Positions 41,609 to 50,682 of a DNA stretch of 64,000 nucleotides are shown here, in pieces; within the stretch, counting starts at the first letter, position 1, and every line of letters starts with the position of its first letter. The notes beneath the pieces were generated by a model, which did no database searches, was not told the origin of the DNA, and worked only from the letters and a program-made list of their open reading frames with translations. Source of the DNA: Thermocatellispora tengchongensis (GTDB lineage Bacteria; Actinomycetota; Actinomycetes; Streptosporangiales; Streptosporangiaceae); the NCBI RefSeq assembly GCF_014202315.1, contig NZ_JACHGN010000031.1, forward strand, positions 32,226 to 96,225. Reading direction: 5' to 3'. The position numbers and the translations under genes are program-made.

Positions 41609-43033
41609 ATGGCCTCGGGTGCCGACACCCTGGAGGTGACGCCCCGGCAATTGCGCTGGACGGTACGCGGGCTGATGCTCGGCCTTTTCTGCGGCATCCT
41701 GTCCGGCACGGTCGTGGCGGTCGCGCTGCCGCGGGTCGTGGCCGACCTGGGCGGTGGGCAGGCGGCGTACACGTGGGTGGTCTCGGCCAACCTGCTGGCG
41801 AGCACGGTGAGCATCCCGGTCTGGGGCGGCCTGGCCGACCGCGCGGGCAGGCGCGCGCTCACGCTGCTCGCGCTGGCCGTGTTCGCCGCGGGCTCCGCGC
41901 TGTGCGGCGCCGCCCCGGACGTGCTCACGCTGGTCGCCTGCCGGGCCGTGCAGGGGATCGGCGCGGGCGGGGTGACCGCCATGGCCCAGGTGATGCTGGC
42001 CGCGGCGGCCGGGCCGCGTGAGCGCGGCCGGTACAACGGGCACTTCGCGCTGGTCATGGCGGCGGGCACGGTGGCCGGCCCGCCGGTCGGCGGCCTGCTC
42101 GCCGAGGCCCCCGGGCTCGGCTGGCGGTGGTGCTTCCTGATCGGCCTGCCCTTCGCCGCCGCGGCGGCGCTCGCGCTGGGCCGCGCGCCGCGGCTGCCCG
42201 CACCCGCGCGCCGCGGGCCGGTGGACCTGGCGGGCGCGGTCCTGGTCACCGGTTCCGCCGGGCTGCTGGTCGGCTGGGCGAGCGCGGCCGGTGACGGCTT
42301 CGCGTGGCTGTCGTGGCAGTCGGCCGCGCTGGCGGGCGGCGGCCTGGTCCTGGCCGTGCTGTTCGCCCGGCACGCGGCGCGGGCCGCCGATCCGCTGGTG
42401 CCGGTGCGCCTGCTCGCCGGCCGTACGGTGGCGGCGGCGGGCGTGGCCTGCCTGGCGGTGGGGACCGCGGTGTTCGCGGCGCCGGTGCTGCTCGGCCAGT
42501 ACTTCCAGCTCGCCCGCGGCCACTCGCCGGCGGTCGCCGGCCTGCTCACGCTGCCGATGGTCGCCGGGATGCTGGTGGCCACCACCGTGACCGGGCGGCT
42601 GACCGCCGCGACGGGGCGGTGGAAGCGGTACCTGGTGCTCGGCTGCGCCCTGCTGGCACTGGGCTTCGCGCTGATGGGCGCGGGCGCGGGACGCGCGCCG
42701 CTGTGGGTGCTCGTGCTCGCCATGCTGGCCGGCGGCGCGGGGGCCGGGCTGGCGGCGCAGCCGCTGTTGCTGGCCGTGCAGACCGCCGTGCCGGAGGCCC
42801 GGCTCGGCGCCGCGAGCGCGCTGGTGGTCTTCTGCCGGGCGCTGGGCGGCACCTTCGGGGTCTCCGCGCTCGGCGCCCTGCTGGCCGCGCGGCTCACCGC
42901 TCACCTGGACGGCGGCGCGGGCACGGAGGCGGCGTACACGGCGGCGTTCGGCGAGGTGTTCGCGTGGGCGGCGCCGGTGGGCCTGCTCGCCCTGGCCTGC
43001 GCCCTGCTGATGCGCGAGACGCCGCTGCGGTGA
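41609..43033 (+). CDS. DHA2-type MFS exporter of the NRPS cluster
   Basis: A 474-residue major facilitator transporter with about fourteen hydrophobic segments, the DHA2 (14-TM) drug:H+ antiporter layout. The loop 2-3 signature is GGLADRAGRRALTL and the motif C-like antiporter segment reads AAGTVAGPPVGGLLAE. The start MASGAD at 41609 follows GGAAAGGAATGCC. It is divergent from the NRPS across a shared promoter region, so export of the peptide, with self-protection, is the likely job (inference from position). It is followed by a strong hairpin terminator. Confidence 0.92.
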   Translation: MASGADTLEVTPRQLRWTVRGLMLGLFCGILSGTVVAVALPRVVADLGGGQAAYTWVVSANLLASTVSIPVWGGLADRAGRRALTLLALAVFAAGSALCGAAPDVLTLVACRAVQGIGAGGVTAMAQVMLAAAAGPRERGRYNGHFALVMAAGTVAGPPVGGLLAEAPGLGWRWCFLIGLPFAAAAALALGRAPRLPAPARRGPVDLAGAVLVTGSAGLLVGWASAAGDGFAWLSWQSAALAGGGLVLAVLFARHAARAADPLVPVRLLAGRTVAAAGVACLAVGTAVFAAPVLLGQYFQLARGHSPAVAGLLTLPMVAGMLVATTVTGRLTAATGRWKRYLVLGCALLALGFALMGAGAGRAPLWVLVLAMLAGGAGAGLAAQPLLLAVQTAVPEARLGAASALVVFCRALGGTFGVSALGALLAARLTAHLDGGAGTEAAYTAAFGEVFAWAAPVGLLALACALLMRETPLR

Positions 43034-43082
43034 CGCGCGAGAACCGCAGCGCTGATGGGTGAGACACCGCCGTGCTGACGCG

Positions 43083-43122
43083 CGCACGCCCGTTCCGGGC
43101 TTCGTCCCGGAACGGGCGTGCG
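43083..43122. terminator. Strong bidirectional hairpin terminator
   Basis: Perfect 17-bp arms at 43083-43099 and 43106-43122 around the 6-base loop CTTCGT lie between the convergent exporter and lipoprotein genes. There is no clear U-tract, as usual in actinobacteria. It probably ends the exporter transcript and may serve the opposite strand. Confidence 0.85.
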
Positions 43123-43236
43123 AACATGGACCGTGCGCCTGCTGTCGTGACGGGCAGGGGTGCCGGGAGCGGCCCGGCGTGCGCGGGCCCGCGGAAATGC
43201 CGTTCCGCGAGGTGTGCCCGCTGCCGGGCGCTCCCG

Positions 43237-44517
43237 CTACTTCTGCAGGCCCTTGGCGGTCTCGGCCGCCTTGGCCAGCGCGTCCTTGGCCGAGGCGTCG
43301 CCGACCAGCACCGCCTGCACCTGCTCGGCGATGGCGGTCTCGATCTGGGCGTAGCCGGCGTAGCGCCAGAACGGGTTGGCCGACGCCGTCTTGGTGATCT
43401 TCTCGGTCCACTCGGTGGTGAAGGTGTCGCCCGCCACCTTGGGGTCGGCCAGGCCGGCGGTGGTGGTCGGCGGCAGCTTCACCTTCTCGAAGAACGACGC
43501 CACCGTGGCGGTGTCGGAGGTGGCGAAGGAGGCGAATTCGGCGGCGGCGTCGGCCCCCTCGCCCTCCACCACCGCGATCACGTGCCCCCACAGCAGGGCC
43601 TGCGGCGTGTCGCCCGCCTTGAGCACCGGCCGCGCCAGCGGCGCCATCTTGGTTGTCAGCGTCTTGTCCGGGGCCTGGCTCTCCACCACGCCGCGGGCGA
43701 TGATCGCGTCGTCGTAGAAGGCGGCCTTGCCCTGCGCGAACAGCGCACGGGCGTCGAAGCGGTCCACGTCGGGGGCGATCAGCTTGGCGTCGAAGAGCTT
43801 CTTGTACCACTCCACGGCCGCCACCGAGGGCTCGTCGCCCACCGTGATCTCCTCGCCGTCCAGCAGCGGGCTGCCGAAGGTCCTCATCCACGGCAGGATG
43901 TCCTTGAGCTGGGCCGCCTTGGTGGCGGCGGCGTACGGCACCACGCCGTCCAGCTTGGCGATCTTGCGCAGCGCCGCCTCGAACTCCTCCACCGTGGCCG
44001 GCATGCCGTCCACCCCGGCCTTCTCCAGCAGCTCGGTGTTGGCGATCAGCCCGATCGAGCCGGTCGTCCAGGGCAGCCCGAGCTGCTTGCCGCCGACCTG
44101 GCCGCTGGCCAGCGCCACATCGGTGTATCCGCCCTTGCCCGCCACCGGGCCGAGGTCGCGCAGCTTGCCCATCGCGGCCATCGCGCCCAGCCACGCGACG
44201 TCGAGCTGAATGGCGCCGGTGAGCTGGTTGCCGCGCAGCTTCAGCGTCACCTGGTTGAGGTACTCGTTGTACGGGAACGACGTCGGGGTGATCGTCACGC
44301 CGTTCTTCTTGGCGTAGTCGTCCACGATGGCCTGCACCGCGGCCTTCTGCGCCTCCTCGTTCAGCGACCAGGAGGTGAAGCCGAAGGTCTTGGCTGCCGT
44401 GTCGCCCTGGGGGGCGCCCCCGCCGGAGGCGTCGGGGGCGCAGGCCGCCAGCGCCGCCACCCCGAGGGTGGACAGTCCGAGCAGCCGCAGGGCGTCCCGG
44501 CGGTTGAGTGTGTTCAT
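43237..44517 (-). CDS. ABC sugar-binding lipoprotein (family 1 SBP)
   Basis: A 426-residue extracellular solute-binding protein. The N-terminus NRRDALRLLGLSTLGVAALA ends at the lipobox LAAC, so it is a lipoprotein; the RR pair suggests Tat export. The mature part has the MalE-type fold with FTSWSLNEEAQKAAVQAIV and LPWTTGSIGLIANTELLEKAG. The ATG at 44517 follows GGAGAAGC. It lies downstream of two MalF/MalG-type permeases; no ATPase gene is in the locus, so a shared MsiK-like ATPase encoded elsewhere is expected. The ligand is probably a sugar or sugar acid, judged by the catabolic genes across the divergent promoter. Confidence 0.92.
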   Translation of the reverse strand: MNTLNRRDALRLLGLSTLGVAALAACAPDASGGGAPQGDTAAKTFGFTSWSLNEEAQKAAVQAIVDDYAKKNGVTITPTSFPYNEYLNQVTLKLRGNQLTGAIQLDVAWLGAMAAMGKLRDLGPVAGKGGYTDVALASGQVGGKQLGLPWTTGSIGLIANTELLEKAGVDGMPATVEEFEAALRKIAKLDGVVPYAAATKAAQLKDILPWMRTFGSPLLDGEEITVGDEPSVAAVEWYKKLFDAKLIAPDVDRFDARALFAQGKAAFYDDAIIARGVVESQAPDKTLTTKMAPLARPVLKAGDTPQALLWGHVIAVVEGEGADAAAEFASFATSDTATVASFFEKVKLPPTTTAGLADPKVAGDTFTTEWTEKITKTASANPFWRYAGYAQIETAIAEQVQAVLVGDASAKDALAKAAETAKGLQK

Positions 44518-44525
44518 TGCTTCTC

Positions 44526-45404
44526 CTATCCCTTGACGGCGCCGGCCGTGAGCCCGCCCACCAGGTATCGCTGCAGGAACATGAACGCCGCGATCACCGG
44601 AAGCGAGACCACGAACGACGCGGCCATGAGGTCTGGCCAGGCGGTTTGGAACTCCCCGAGGTAGGTGTGCACGAGCCCGGGCGGCAGCGTCTGCCGCGCG
44701 GGGTCGGCGAGGGTGAGGGCGAAGATGAAGTCGTTCCACGCCCGCACGAACGCGAACAGGCCCGCGGCGATCAGGCCCGGCGCGGCCAGCGGCAGCGCGA
44801 TCGTGTGCAGGGTGCGCCAGCGGGAGGCGCCGTCGATCGCGGCGGCCTCCATCAGGGTGGAGGGCACCGTGTCGAAGATCCCCTTGAGCATCCACACGCA
44901 CAACGGCAGCGTGAAGGTGGTGAACGACAGGATCAGCGCGGTGTAGCTGCCCAGCAGGCCGGAGGCGCTGAAGACGGCGTACAGGGTGACCAGCAGCAGC
45001 GCCTGCGGGAACAGTTGCGAGGCGAGCACCAGGTGCATCAGCGACCTGCGGCCGCGGTAGCGGAACTTGGAGAACGCGTAGGCCATGTACGCCGAGACGA
45101 GCACGCTCAGCACCGCGGTGATCACCGAGACGATGACGCTGTTGAGCAGGTAGCCGAACAGTTGCCGGTTCTCCGCCAGCCGGGTGAAGTGCTCGAAGGT
45201 GATCTCGGTCGGGATCAGCGACGGCGGGAAGCTGAAGGCCTTCTCGTCCGGCGTGAGCGCGGTGACCACCAGCCAGTACACCGGGGCCAGGCCGAAGAAG
45301 CCGATGACGGCGACGGCGATCCACGCGGCCGCGCGGGAGCGGTTGACCCGCCGGCCGCGCCGGGTGCGGGCGCGCGGCATGGACGCGCTGAGGGTGGCCG
45401 TCAC
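44526..45404 (-). CDS. ABC sugar permease, MalG/CUT1 type
   Basis: A 292-residue inner-membrane permease with six predicted helices. The conserved EAA loop reads LMEAAAIDGASRWRTLHTIALP, split here by the A-A-x-x-D-G motif, and the end is FLQRYLVGGLTAGAVKG as in MalG-type proteins. The GTG start at 45404 overlaps the upstream permease stop (GTGA) and has AAGGAGG in front. It works with the adjacent MalF-type permease and the lipoprotein. Confidence 0.93.
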   Translation of the reverse strand: MTATLSASMPRARTRRGRRVNRSRAAAWIAVAVIGFFGLAPVYWLVVTALTPDEKAFSFPPSLIPTEITFEHFTRLAENRQLFGYLLNSVIVSVITAVLSVLVSAYMAYAFSKFRYRGRRSLMHLVLASQLFPQALLLVTLYAVFSASGLLGSYTALILSFTTFTLPLCVWMLKGIFDTVPSTLMEAAAIDGASRWRTLHTIALPLAAPGLIAAGLFAFVRAWNDFIFALTLADPARQTLPPGLVHTYLGEFQTAWPDLMAASFVVSLPVIAAFMFLQRYLVGGLTAGAVKG

Positions 45405-46240
45405 TTGGCCTCCTTACGCAGGTAGAACACCATGAGCACGAGCAGCAGCAGCATCCACAGCCCGCCCAGGGCGGTGGCGTGGCCGAGGTCGAAGCCCTTG
45501 AACGCGGTGTCGTAGACGGCGACGGCGAAGGTCTTGGTCGCGCCCGCCGGGCCGCCGCCGGTGAGCACGTAGATGGTGTCGAAGTGCTGGAAGTTCCAGA
45601 TGAACTCCAGCAGGAACACGATCGCGGCGATGCCCTTCATGTGCGGCACGGTGACCGAGCGGAAGCGGCGGATCGCGCCGGCGCCATCGACCGCGGCGGC
45701 CTCGTGCAGCTCCTTGGGCATGGTCTGCAGGCCGGCCAGCAGCATGACCATCATCCACGGGAAGCTGGCCCAGGTCTTGGTGATGATCACCGCGGCCATG
45801 GCGGTGCCGGGCTGGCCGAGCCAGCTTATCTGGGTGCCGAGCACGCCGTTGAGGACGCCGTAGTTGGCGTTGAAGATCCACAGCCACAGGAACGACACGA
45901 CCACGCCGGGGATCACCCAGGGGAACAGGAACAGCCCGCGCAGGAAGCCGGGCAGGCCCGCGTTCAGGGCCAGCGCCAGGGCGTACCCCAGCACGAACGG
46001 GATCACGGTCGCGCCGAGGGTGAACACCAGGGTGTTGCGCAGCACCGGCCAGAAGTCGCCGCCCAGCAGGTCGGCGTAGTTGGCCAGGCCGACGAACTCA
46101 CGGCCGGGGCGGACCAGGCTCTGCTCGAAGAACCCGGTGACCAGCGCGGAGAGGAGAGGGTAGGCGATGATCGCGAGGAACAGCGCCACCCCGGGGGCCA
46201 TCAGTAACCAGGCGAACTGCCCGTCGCTGAGTTTCCTCAC
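45401..46240 (-). CDS. ABC sugar permease, MalF/CUT1 type
   Basis: A 279-residue permease with six hydrophobic segments and the EAA loop ELHEAAAVDGAGAIRRFRSV. The start GTG at 46240 overlaps the iclR stop by GTGA, so regulator and transporter are translationally coupled. No large periplasmic P2 loop is present, as in most actinobacterial CUT1 permeases. It forms the heteromeric channel with the MalG-type partner downstream. Confidence 0.93.
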   Translation of the reverse strand: MRKLSDGQFAWLLMAPGVALFLAIIAYPLLSALVTGFFEQSLVRPGREFVGLANYADLLGGDFWPVLRNTLVFTLGATVIPFVLGYALALALNAGLPGFLRGLFLFPWVIPGVVVSFLWLWIFNANYGVLNGVLGTQISWLGQPGTAMAAVIITKTWASFPWMMVMLLAGLQTMPKELHEAAAVDGAGAIRRFRSVTVPHMKGIAAIVFLLEFIWNFQHFDTIYVLTGGGPAGATKTFAVAVYDTAFKGFDLGHATALGGLWMLLLLVLMVFYLRKEAK

Positions 46241-47031
46241 GCCGGGCTGCCCATCAGGTGCATGGGGCCGACGTAGCCCAGGCCGATGCTGATGGAGTCG
46301 GCGTTCTCGATGATGGTGCGCCCCAGCTCGGCCTCGCGGGCGGGCAGGTCGATCGCCGACAGCGGCCCGGAGATGGAGATCGCGGCCACGATCGCGCCGG
46401 AGCGGTCGCGGATCGGCGCGGCCACGCAGGCGCGGCCGAAGGCCAGCTCCTCGATCTCGGTGGCGTAGCCGCGGCCCTGCACGGTGGCCAGTTCCTCGTC
46501 CAGCCGCTCGTGGGCGGTGATGGTGCGCGGGGTGAACGGCTGCATGGCGGGCAGCAGCGCCCGGCGCTCCTCGGCGGACAGGCCGAGCAGCAGGCACTTG
46601 CCGATGCCGGTGGCGTACAGCGGTTTGCGCTGGCCGGTCAGCACGTACGAGCGCGGCGCCAGCTTGCCCTCGAAGTTGGCCAGGTAGAACATCGAGTCGC
46701 CCTGCCGGATCGCCACGTTCACCCCCAGCCCGAGCGCCGCGGCGAGGTCCTGGGCGATCTGCCGCGCCTCGCGGTGCACCGGGTTCTGGTTCAGCGCCAC
46801 CCCGCCCAGCGTGATCGGCGCGGTGCCCAGCCGGTACAGGCCGCTCACCTCGTCGCGTTCCACGAACTCCAGCGTCTCCAGCGTGGCGAGCAGGCGGGAG
46901 GCGGTAGAGGTGCCCAGCCCGGTGGCCTTCGCGACGTCCGACACGCGTAGTTCGGGACGGCCGGTCAGGAACGCCCGCAGCACGGAGATTGCCCGTTCTA
47001 CGCTCTGATTGTTGCCCTGGTCGGAAGCCAT
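46237..47031 (-). CDS. IclR-family transcriptional regulator
   Basis: A 264-residue IclR protein. The N-terminal winged helix has SVERAISVLRAF and LRVSDVAKATGLGTSTASRLL; the effector domain ends with the GRACVAAPIRDRSGAIVAAIS signature. The ATG at 47031 follows GGAGAC; an ATG nine codons upstream is less likely. It is the first gene of the transporter operon and divergent from the catabolic genes, so it probably controls both sides in response to the transported compound or a breakdown product. Confidence 0.92.
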   Translation of the reverse strand: MASDQGNNQSVERAISVLRAFLTGRPELRVSDVAKATGLGTSTASRLLATLETLEFVERDEVSGLYRLGTAPITLGGVALNQNPVHREARQIAQDLAAALGLGVNVAIRQGDSMFYLANFEGKLAPRSYVLTGQRKPLYATGIGKCLLLGLSAEERRALLPAMQPFTPRTITAHERLDEELATVQGRGYATEIEELAFGRACVAAPIRDRSGAIVAAISISGPLSAIDLPAREAELGRTIIENADSISIGLGYVGPMHLMGSPA

Positions 47032-47040
47032 CCTGTCTCC

Positions 47041-47057
47041 ATTGCAATAGGCTTGCA
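47041..47057. promoter_or_regulatory. Candidate IclR operator
   Basis: The 47-bp gap between iclR and the enolase-superfamily gene contains the palindrome ATTGCAAT (47041-47048) and a second TTGCA (47053-47057), giving TGCAA-TAGGC-TTGCA as an inverted repeat. It is the only symmetric element in the gap and sits where it could block both promoters. Confidence 0.5.
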
Positions 47058-47078
47058 CTATGTGGGATCGTGGCGCAC

Positions 47079-48224
47079 ATGTCGCAAATAAGTCAAGTGC
47101 GATGTTTCCCGGTGAAGATCCGGCACGACGCCGCCTACCTGGGCACGCCCGCGCGCGAGGACGGCTACTTCGTCCGCCCGCCCTGGCGCAGCCTGTACTC
47201 CGCCAGGTTCGAGACCCTGCTCGTGGCCATCACCTGCGACGACGGCGTCACGGGATGGGGCGAGGCACTGGCCCCGGTCGCCCCCGAGGTGCCGGCCGCG
47301 ATCGTGGAACGGCTGCTCGCGCCGGTGCTGATCGGCGAGGACCCGACCCGGGTCCGCCCGCTGTGGGACCGGCTGTCCGGGCTGATGCGTGAACGCGGTC
47401 ACCTGACCGGGCACCAGGCCGACGCCCTCGCCGCGGTGGACATCGCCCTGTGGGACCTCACCGGCAAGATCACCGGTCTGGGCGTGGCCGAGCTGCTGGG
47501 CGGGGCCTTCACCCGCGAGGTGCCGGTGTACGTCAGCGGCCTGCCGCGGCCCACCGACACCGAGCGCGCCGCGCTGGCCGCGGAGTGGGCGGCCAAGGGC
47601 GCGAGCATGGTCAAGCTGCACCTCGGCCACGGAGTGGAGGAGGACCTGGCCACGGTGGACGCGGTGGCCGCCTCCGGGCTGAAGGTGGCTGTGGACGCGC
47701 ACTGGGTCTACGACGTGCCCGCGGCGGCGCGGCTGGCGCGCGGGCTCGCCGAGCGCGGGGCCCTGTTCCTGGAGGCGCCGCTGCAGCCGGAGGACGTGGA
47801 GGGGCACCGGGAGCTGGTGCGCCGGGCCGAGGTGCCGATCGCGGTGGGGGAGACGCTGCGCAACCGGTACGAGTTCGCGCACTGGCTCTCGCGCCGGGCG
47901 CTCGGGCTGGCGCAGCCGGACGTCGGGCGTACCGGGATCACCGAGCTGATGGCCATCGCCGAGCTGGCCGCGGCCCACCACGTGCCGGTCGCGCCGCACC
48001 ACTCAACCGGGCTCGGCGTGGCGCTGGCGGCCGGCCTGCACGTCAGCGCGGCCCTGGGCAACCTGGCGTTCTTCGAGTACCAGCCCACCACCTGCGAGGT
48101 CGCAGACACGATCCTCACCTCGCCGCTGCCGGGCGGCCCCGCCGGATTCCCGCTACCGCCGGGCCCCGGGCTGGGCGTGGAGGTGGATCTCGACACGATC
48201 ACGACGATGATGAAGGAGTCATAA
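47079..48224 (+). CDS. Enolase-superfamily enzyme (mandelate racemase/muconate lactonizing type)
   Basis: A 381-residue member of the mandelate racemase/MLE superfamily. The N-terminal cap is followed by a barrel with metal ligands and acid/base residues: Lys in ASMVKLHLGHG, Asp in AVDAHWVYD, Glu in LFLEAPLQPED, Glu in AVGETLRNRYE, Asp in AQPDVGRTG and the His pair in VAPHHSTG. These enzymes abstract the alpha proton of a carboxylate; in this setting a sugar-acid dehydratase or cycloisomerase is likely. The ATG at 47079 has no clear ribosome site. It forms an operon with the aldolase and SDR genes. Confidence 0.88.
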   Translation: MSQISQVRCFPVKIRHDAAYLGTPAREDGYFVRPPWRSLYSARFETLLVAITCDDGVTGWGEALAPVAPEVPAAIVERLLAPVLIGEDPTRVRPLWDRLSGLMRERGHLTGHQADALAAVDIALWDLTGKITGLGVAELLGGAFTREVPVYVSGLPRPTDTERAALAAEWAAKGASMVKLHLGHGVEEDLATVDAVAASGLKVAVDAHWVYDVPAAARLARGLAERGALFLEAPLQPEDVEGHRELVRRAEVPIAVGETLRNRYEFAHWLSRRALGLAQPDVGRTGITELMAIAELAAAHHVPVAPHHSTGLGVALAAGLHVSAALGNLAFFEYQPTTCEVADTILTSPLPGGPAGFPLPPGPGLGVEVDLDTITTMMKES

Positions 48225-49109
48225 GTGCCCCTGTCCGGACTTATCCCGATCCTCGCCACGCCGTTCGCCGCCGACGGCGCGCTCGACCTGCCGAGCCTGC
48301 GCCGGCTGACCGAATGGCAGCTCACCGCGGGGGCCGACGGCGTCGCGGTGTTCGGCATGGCGAGCGAGGGCTTCGCGCTCACCACCGAGGAGCGGGCGCG
48401 GATCCTGGCGGAGGTGCGCCGGGTGGCGGGCTCTGCCCCGGTGGTGGCCGGCGTCGGCGCCACCAGCACCGCGACGGCCCTGGAGCAGGCGCTCGCCGCC
48501 CGCGACGGGGGTGCGGACGCGCTGATGGTGCTGCCGCCGTACTTGGTCAAGGCCACGGCCGGGCAGCTCGTGGACTTCTACGCCGAGATCGCCGCGCGCA
48601 GCGGCATCGAGGTGATGGTGCAGGACGCGCCGGGCGCGACCGGGGTGAGCATGCCCGAGTCGCTGATCGTGGAGCTGAGCAAGCTGGACGGCGTCACCTC
48701 CGTCAAGGTCGAGGCCCCGCCGACGGCGCCCAAGGTCGGCGCGGTGGCCGCCAAGGTCGGCGGCGACTTCGCCGTCTTCGGCGGCCAGAACGCGCTGTTC
48801 TGCCTGGAGGAGTACGCCCGGGGCGCCGTCGGCACCATGCCCGCCTGCGAGTTCACCGACCTGCTCGCCCTGATACTCAGGGCCCCGGAGCGAGGCCGTA
48901 CGGCCCAGGACGCCTTCGCCCGCCTGCTCCCGCTGATCCGCTTCGGCATGCAGCCCGGCATCGCCTGGGCGGTGCACAAGGAGGTGCTGGTACGCCGCGG
49001 CCTGATCGAGACGGCGACCGTACGCTCCCCGGCCCAGCCGCTCGACCCCGGCAGCCTGGCCGCCCTGGACGAGGTGCTGGCCGCCCTGCCCGAGCTGGCG
49101 GCCGGATGA
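48225..49109 (+). CDS. DHDPS/KDG-aldolase family lyase
   Basis: A 294-residue class I aldolase-type barrel. The GMASEGFALTTEER segment is the family's G-x-x-x-E block, and the Schiff-base Lys is in VTSVKVEAPP. The YN-x-P motif, whose Tyr acts in dihydrodipicolinate synthase, reads QDAPG here, so the Tyr is missing; the enzyme is probably not lysine-pathway DapA but a catabolic keto-acid lyase. GTG 48225 follows GAAGGAG and the previous stop codon directly. It overlaps the SDR start by ATGA. It would act on the keto-deoxy product of the upstream dehydratase-like enzyme. Confidence 0.85.
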   Translation: MPLSGLIPILATPFAADGALDLPSLRRLTEWQLTAGADGVAVFGMASEGFALTTEERARILAEVRRVAGSAPVVAGVGATSTATALEQALAARDGGADALMVLPPYLVKATAGQLVDFYAEIAARSGIEVMVQDAPGATGVSMPESLIVELSKLDGVTSVKVEAPPTAPKVGAVAAKVGGDFAVFGGQNALFCLEEYARGAVGTMPACEFTDLLALILRAPERGRTAQDAFARLLPLIRFGMQPGIAWAVHKEVLVRRGLIETATVRSPAQPLDPGSLAALDEVLAALPELAAG

Positions 49110-49834
49110 CCGCCCTGCTCGCCGGGGGCGAGTCCCCCATCGGCCTGGCCATCGCCGAGGCGCTGGCCCGCGACGGCCACCGCGTCGTCGGCGCCGGCCT
49201 GGCCCCCTGCGCCGACCCCGTCTACACCCGCTACGAGACCGCCGACCTGTCCGACCCCGAGCGCGCCCGCGAGGTGGTGGCCACGGCCCTGGACACCTTG
49301 GGCGGCCTGGACGTGCTGGTCCTGGCCACCGCCGCCATGCCGGTGGCCCCGGTCACCGCGACCACCGACGAGCAGTGGCACACCGCCCTGCGCGCCACCC
49401 TGGACGTCGCCTTCAACCTGTGCCGCGCCACCCTGCCGCACCTGCGCCGGGCCGTGGTGGCGGTGGGCTCCGTCAACTCCTTCCTGTCGGCCCCGGGCCT
49501 GCCCGCGTACGCGGCGGCCAAGGGCGGCCTGGACGCCCTGATGCGCCAGATCGCGCTGGAGTACGGCGCGAGCGGCATCCGGGCCAACGTCGTCGCCCCC
49601 GGCCTCATCGGGGGAGAGGACCTGGAGAACGCCGCCGAGGGCTACCCGGTGGGCCGCACCGGCACACCCCGGGACGTGGGGGAGGCGGTGGCCTTCCTGG
49701 CCTCCCCGGCCGCGTCCTTCATCACCGGCGTCACCCTGCCGGTGGACGGCGGCCTGTCGATCGCCTCCCCGGCGGCGTACCTGCGGCCGGACCTCCGCGC
49801 CCGCTTCCCGCGCATCCCGGAGAATCGGACATAA
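49106..49834 (+). CDS. Short-chain dehydrogenase/reductase
   Basis: A 242-residue SDR. The cofactor loop is GGESPIG (variant of TGxxxGIG), the NAG-like block reads LATAAM, and the catalytic Ser-Tyr-Lys is in VGSVNSF and AYAAAKGG. The end PASFITGVTLPVDGGLS is typical of classical SDRs. It overlaps the aldolase gene by ATGA. It probably oxidises or reduces a sugar-derived intermediate of the same pathway. Confidence 0.92.
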   Translation: MTALLAGGESPIGLAIAEALARDGHRVVGAGLAPCADPVYTRYETADLSDPERAREVVATALDTLGGLDVLVLATAAMPVAPVTATTDEQWHTALRATLDVAFNLCRATLPHLRRAVVAVGSVNSFLSAPGLPAYAAAKGGLDALMRQIALEYGASGIRANVVAPGLIGGEDLENAAEGYPVGRTGTPRDVGEAVAFLASPAASFITGVTLPVDGGLSIASPAAYLRPDLRARFPRIPENRT

Positions 49835-50153
49835 TCTACAAAGTAAAGGCGATCGGCCAATGATCCCCAAACTCAACTAACCCCCAAAAACCAGCAAGCA
49901 ACGGCAAAGGGCCTCGCTTCGCTCGCCAGGAGGTCCGGCACGCATGATCGGCGTCGCCCCGGCTGCCGGTCGCCAGGGCGGCCGGGGCGACGCCGCGGTC
50001 GAGCCTGCGGCGGCGGTGCCCGCGGCCGCCGCGTATCCGCCCGGTGCGGAAGCGGCCGGAGGTGGTGACCGGCCTGACATTCCGAGGTGCTGTGTCGTCG
50101 TAGCGGTGAGAAACCACGACTCGACACCGAGCGAACGGAAGGGATGGGCGGCG
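49835..50153. other. Intergenic stretch, no gene seen
   Basis: The first 80 bases are unusually A/C-rich and non-coding; the remainder is GC-rich with an open frame that runs into the next gene but shows no protein-family features. No clear promoter or hairpin of note was found except weak GC-rich stems near 49905-49935. Confidence 0.5.
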
Positions 50154-50594
50154 ATGGCAACGCAACGCGAGGCGGACGAAGCCGAGATCAGGCAGCACAT
50201 CGACAGGTTGGTCGCGGGAATCCGAGCCAAGGATCTTGAGGGCTTGAAGCGGCTTTACGCGACGGACGTCGTGTCCTTCGACGTCGAGCCGCCGCTGCGG
50301 CATGTCGGGATAGCGGCGAAATTGAACAACTGGACGAAGGTGTTCACGCTCTTTGAGGATGTGACCTACGAGGTTCGCGACCTGACGGTCACCGTGGGCG
50401 ACGATGTGGCCTTCGGGCATGGCTTCGGCCGGCTCAGCGGCACGCTGAGGAATGGGACGGCGACGAACGGCATGTGGGTGCGGGGCACTTTCTGCTTTCG
50501 GAAGATCGACGGCGGTTGGCTGATCGTGCACGACCAGGTCTCTGTGCCACTCGATATCGCGAGCGGCAAAGGAGTGACCGACCTGGAGCCCTGA
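50154..50594 (+). CDS. SnoaL/DUF4440-like NTF2-fold protein
   Basis: A 146-residue protein with the calcium/calmodulin-kinase II association/SnoaL-type NTF2 pattern: EIRQHIDRLVAGIRAKDLEG, then LYATDVVSFDVEPPL, and the end GGWLIVHDQVSVPLDI. Such proteins are often ketosteroid-isomerase-like but usually without proven activity. The ATG at 50154 follows GGAAGGG at a rather long distance. Base use is less GC-biased than its neighbours. It converges on the flavoprotein gene, separated by a hairpin terminator. Confidence 0.85.
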   Translation: MATQREADEAEIRQHIDRLVAGIRAKDLEGLKRLYATDVVSFDVEPPLRHVGIAAKLNNWTKVFTLFEDVTYEVRDLTVTVGDDVAFGHGFGRLSGTLRNGTATNGMWVRGTFCFRKIDGGWLIVHDQVSVPLDIASGKGVTDLEP

Positions 50595-50630
50595 CGAGCC
50601 GCAGTGACCGGGGACGTTGCTGCTACCGGT

Positions 50631-50660
50631 AACGCCCCAGTTCGCACTGACTGGGGCGTT
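50631..50660. terminator. Hairpin terminator between convergent genes
   Basis: Perfect 11-bp arms AACGCCCCAGT and ACTGGGGCGTT with an 8-base loop lie between the SnoaL-like gene and the convergent flavoprotein gene. It probably serves both strands. Confidence 0.8.
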
Positions 50661-50682
50661 GAACGGCACGCACTCCCGGCGG

